DNA of 15,320 bases from Mageeibacillus sp. UBA5734. Its GTDB lineage: Bacteria > Bacillota > Clostridia > Saccharofermentanales > UBA5734. The stretch spans positions 1 through 15,320 of the forward strand of contig DIGA01000066.1 in NCBI GenBank assembly GCA_002419365.1, written 5' to 3'. Below, piece by piece: positions 12,769 to 15,320 of the stretch (within the stretch, counting starts at the first letter, position 1; every line of letters begins with the position of its first letter). The translations under genes and the position numbers were made by a program. A model generated the notes under the pieces. It did no database searches. It saw only the letters and a list, made by a program, of their open reading frames with translations, and was not told the DNA's origin.

Positions 12769-13410
12769 CTAGCGGATGTCGCTGGCGAAAGCCCGGACCG
12801 GACTGCCGTCTGCACCCGGGATCAGGAGCGGCACGGCGCAGAAATAGATGCGCTTGCCAACGAGTCTGGATAGGTTGGCCAGTCCTTCGACGATGATCAT
12901 GCCATTGCCGAGAATGGCCCGGTGCATGTGGCGCTTGTCAAAACCAGGTCGCACGACTTCGCGCACAGTCGGCAAATCGAGGCCAAAGAGGCGGACGCCC
13001 TTTTCGATCAGGAGCTCGGACGTACCAGCGGCAAAGGATGGGATATCCTGGAAGAAGGCGGATGTGCCGCCGCGGTGTTCCCAGTCGGTGGACAGCAGGA
13101 CGAAATCGCCGGGCTGCCAGGCACTCCAGTCGGCAGCCGTCAGATCAAGCGCCTGGTCGGGCTGCCAGGGGACGGATAGGACGACCGCGGGACCCATGAA
13201 TCGGTCGAGGGGTACCGATTCAATGGCTGGACCGCTGGCCACAAAATGGCGTGGAACGTCGAGATGGGTGCCGGTATGGCAACCAAGCGAGAGGTGGGTC
13301 AGCTGGACGCCGTCGGCTTCATGAGTGTGGGGGCGGCTGACCTGGCAAGGTGGATCGCCGGGGTAGACAGGCATCTGATCGTACAAGGGCCAGGACAAAT
13401 CGTAAATCAT
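12769..13410 (-). CDS. Cyclase-family metal-dependent hydrolase (kynurenine formamidase-like)
   Basis: The 213-residue protein belongs to the KynB/cyclase family, whose members are divalent-metal (often zinc) amidohydrolases acting on N-formylkynurenine or other amides and cyclic imides. The metal motif HTGTHLDVPRH is complete at residues 45-55 (His45, His49, Asp51, His55). Later family residues are present as His161/His163 in DKRHMHRAIL and Glu175 in IVEGLANL. The N-terminal YDLSWPLYDQMPVYPGDP is also typical. The start is ATG at 13410, eight bases after AGGAGG. No other tryptophan-degradation genes are nearby, so the kynurenine role is uncertain. It is preceded by mfd on the same strand and followed by the hairpin and DUF1801 gene. 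Confidence 0.88.
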   Translation of the reverse strand: MIYDLSWPLYDQMPVYPGDPPCQVSRPHTHEADGVQLTHLSLGCHTGTHLDVPRHFVASGPAIESVPLDRFMGPAVVLSVPWQPDQALDLTAADWSAWQPGDFVLLSTDWEHRGGTSAFFQDIPSFAAGTSELLIEKGVRLFGLDLPTVREVVRPGFDKRHMHRAILGNGMIIVEGLANLSRLVGKRIYFCAVPLLIPGADGSPVRAFASDIR

Positions 13411-13445
13411 GGGATTATCCTCCTCATGCGCGTCTTTCTGTCTTT

Positions 13446-13451
13446 ATTTTA
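13446..13451 (-). promoter_or_regulatory. Weak candidate -10 for the cyclase gene
   Basis: TAAAAT (5/6) on the minus strand lies 35 bases before the cyclase ATG, within the 104-base gap after mfd. No convincing -35 hexamer is at 16-18 bases. I see no T-tailed terminator after mfd, so read-through from mfd is the alternative source of transcript. Confidence 0.3.
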
Positions 13452-13514
13452 TCACGTCTCCTGCCAGAAAGCGGCACCAGCCGGACAATTTGCGCGGCTC
13501 GGCATCAGCCTTGG

Positions 13515-15320
13515 TCAGCTGGCTTGCGGTATCGACAGGCTATCCATCAGGGCAAAAAGGTCGCGCAGGTTTTTCGTCCAGTCCGGACGTGACTTGGCTG
13601 CCGCGCGATAGACCAAGTAGGGCTTGTTGCCGGCATTGAACAAGATGCGGCCTTTGAAGGCCGGCGCCCCGAGCAGACTGGACAGCAGCTGCATGTCCGG
13701 CTTTTTGTTTTCGGCATAGGTCAGGACGAAGTTGTCCTGGACCACTTCGACCTTCTGGATGCCATGGCGGCCTGCCTGAGCCCGGACCAGCGCGATATCG
13801 GTCAGCCAGCTGACGGCGTCCGGCAGCTCGCCAAAACGGTCGACCAGTTCGTCCTGGACATCGAGATGATCCTGCATACTGCTGATCGAGGCAATCCGGC
13901 GGTACATGTCCATGCGCTGGCCTTCGTCCGGAATGTAAGGTTTGGGGATGTACGCGTCGATGTTGAGGTCGATTGTGGCCGCGATGCCTTTTTCCTTGAC
14001 CTCACCTTGCAGCTCATGGATCTCTTCTTCGAGCATTTTACAGTAGAGGTCATAGCCGATCGCATCGAGATGGCCATGCTGCTCGCCGCCGAGCAAATTA
14101 CCAGCCCCGCGGACTTCGAGGTCGCGCAGGGCGATCTTGAACCCGGAACCCAGCTCGGTGAAATCACGGATCGCGGCCAGGCGTTTTTCGGCGATCTCGG
14201 TCAGGATTTTGTCACGGCGGTAGGTGATGTAGGCAAACGCCTGGCGGTCGGAGCGGCCGACGCGGCCGCGCAGCTGGTAGAGCTGAGCCAGGCCGAGGCG
14301 GTCCGCGTCTTCGATGATGATCGTGTTGACGTGGGGCATGTCGATGCCGGATTCGATGATCGTCGTGCAGACCAGGATATCCGCACCGCCCTCGATAAAG
14401 TCGGCGATCACTTCTTCGAGCCGTTTTTCGCTCATTTTGCCGTGTGCGACCGCAATCCGGGCCCCCGGCAGGAGTTTGCCGAGCTGGGCCGCTTTTTCCT
14501 GGATCCGGCGGGTGTCGTTGAACAGGTAGAAAATCTGGCCCTGGCGTGACAATTCGCGCAAGATGGCTTCGGTCATGATGGCTTCGTCGTATTCCATGAC
14601 ATAAGTCTGGACCGGGCGGCGCTCGTGGGGTGGTTCCTCGAGAACACTGATGTCTCTGATACCGGACATCGCCATGTGCAGCGTACGCGGGATTGGCGTG
14701 GCTGACAAGGTCAGGACATCGACATCGGGATAGCTGGCCTTGATTTTTTCTTTGTGGTCGACGCCGAAGCGCTGTTCCTCGTCGACAACGAGCAGGCCGA
14801 GATTCTTGAAATGGACATCCTGGGACAACAGGCGATGTGTGCCAACAACAATATCAACCTTGCCCGTCGCCGCGCCTGAAACGGTCTGTTTCTGCAGCGC
14901 ATCGCTGGCAAAACGGCTTAGAAGGCCCACGGTTACGGGGAAACCTGCCATACGTTTCCTGAGGTTCTCGTAATGCTGCTGGGCCAGAACGGTGGTCGGG
15001 GCCAGGAAAGCTGCCTGTTTGCTGTCCATGACACATTTGAAAACAGCTCGGAAGGCCACCTCGGTCTTGCCAAAGCCGACATCGCCGCAAAGCAGCCGGT
15101 CCATGACTTTTTCCGATTCCATGTCGCGCTTGATTTCCGAAATGCTGGTCATCTGGTCAGACGTTTCGTCATGGGGGAAATTCTCTTCGAACTCCTGCTG
15201 CCACACAGTATCCGGACTGAAGGGAAATCCACGGTGGGCGGCACGTTCAGCATAGAGCTTGATCAGATCCGTGGCCAGTTTCTTGATCGATTCCCGGGCA
15301 CGTTCTTTCTGGCGGGCCCA
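13515..15320 (-). CDS. mfd: Transcription-repair coupling factor Mfd, C-terminal part (5' end outside window)
   Basis: The last 601 residues of Mfd are visible; the frame is open to the window edge. The GTG at 15206 is an internal Val, not a start. The segment covers the RecG-like translocase and the C-terminal domain: Walker A GDVGFGKT (79-86 of the visible part), APTTVLAQQHYENL, DEEQ (180-183) in VVDEEQRFGV, LSATPIPRTLHMAMSGIRDISVLEEPPHERRPVQTYV, CTTIIESGIDMPHVNTIIIEDADRLGLAQLYQLRGRVGRS, and the TRCF C-terminal domain around YIPKPYIPDEGQRMDMYRRI. Mfd moves stalled RNA polymerase off DNA lesions and recruits UvrA. All helicase motifs seen are intact, and the stop is TGA at 13515. Confidence 0.97.
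   Translation of the reverse strand, partial: WARQKERARESIKKLATDLIKLYAERAAHRGFPFSPDTVWQQEFEENFPHDETSDQMTSISEIKRDMESEKVMDRLLCGDVGFGKTEVAFRAVFKCVMDSKQAAFLAPTTVLAQQHYENLRKRMAGFPVTVGLLSRFASDALQKQTVSGAATGKVDIVVGTHRLLSQDVHFKNLGLLVVDEEQRFGVDHKEKIKASYPDVDVLTLSATPIPRTLHMAMSGIRDISVLEEPPHERRPVQTYVMEYDEAIMTEAILRELSRQGQIFYLFNDTRRIQEKAAQLGKLLPGARIAVAHGKMSEKRLEEVIADFIEGGADILVCTTIIESGIDMPHVNTIIIEDADRLGLAQLYQLRGRVGRSDRQAFAYITYRRDKILTEIAEKRLAAIRDFTELGSGFKIALRDLEVRGAGNLLGGEQHGHLDAIGYDLYCKMLEEEIHELQGEVKEKGIAATIDLNIDAYIPKPYIPDEGQRMDMYRRIASISSMQDHLDVQDELVDRFGELPDAVSWLTDIALVRAQAGRHGIQKVEVVQDNFVLTYAENKKPDMQLLSSLLGAPAFKGRILFNAGNKPYLVYRAAAKSRPDWTKNLRDLFALMDSLSIPQAS

Noticed and set aside
13764..14549. Plus-strand 261-codon open frame within mfd
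   Set aside because: It is antisense to highly conserved Mfd helicase motifs; the acidic Val/Asp-rich translation is typical of a shadow frame.

Overview
The window is chromosomal bacterial DNA, fairly GC-rich by eye, with tightly packed genes and no sign of a phage, plasmid, insertion sequence or CRISPR array. Strong AGGAGG-type ribosome binding sites, frequent TTG and GTG starts, a FusA2-type EF-G paralogue, a PpaX-like phosphatase and a 5TMR-LYT/GGDEF protein suggest a Bacillota (Clostridia-like) anaerobe. This placement is an inference from gene content, not a phylogeny.

Layout, left to right. On the minus strand (1-2097) a CNNM/CorC-type membrane protein is followed by an overlapping HAD phosphatase and the first 23 codons of a gene leaving the window. 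On the plus strand (2372-4668) a three-gene polar amino acid ABC importer (lipoprotein, permease, ATPase; the last two genes overlap their predecessors) ends in a strong, partly bidirectional terminator. On the minus strand (4773-9338) lie an EF-G-2 paralogue, a tRNA-dihydrouridine synthase and a membrane diguanylate cyclase. Next is tRNA-Arg(CCG) on the minus strand (9487-9561) with its own promoter and terminator. On the plus strand (9671-12177) a duplicated DUF1538 membrane protein overlaps a fused double-PII-domain protein, followed by a possible 21-residue hydrophobic micropeptide and an 86-residue membrane protein. On the minus strand (12207-15320) the C-terminal 601 residues of Mfd are followed by a KynB-like cyclase and a DUF1801 protein.

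The most interesting unit is the DUF1538/tandem-PII cluster. The DUF1538 protein looks like a transporter built from two related halves, and its coupled partner looks like a PII-type sensor without the usual long T-loop. By analogy with AmtB-GlnK and SbtA-SbtB, this suggests a membrane transporter gated by a dedicated PII-like subunit, with one or two small membrane proteins as possible accessories. Substrate and ligand cannot be read from the sequence.

Other points of interest are a perfect 18-bp inverted repeat with a one-base centre inside the dusB coding region, an EF-G paralogue whose catalytic His and NKxD positions are both changed, a dusB start that looks leaderless, and a terminator-like hairpin immediately before the DUF1801 ribosome binding site.
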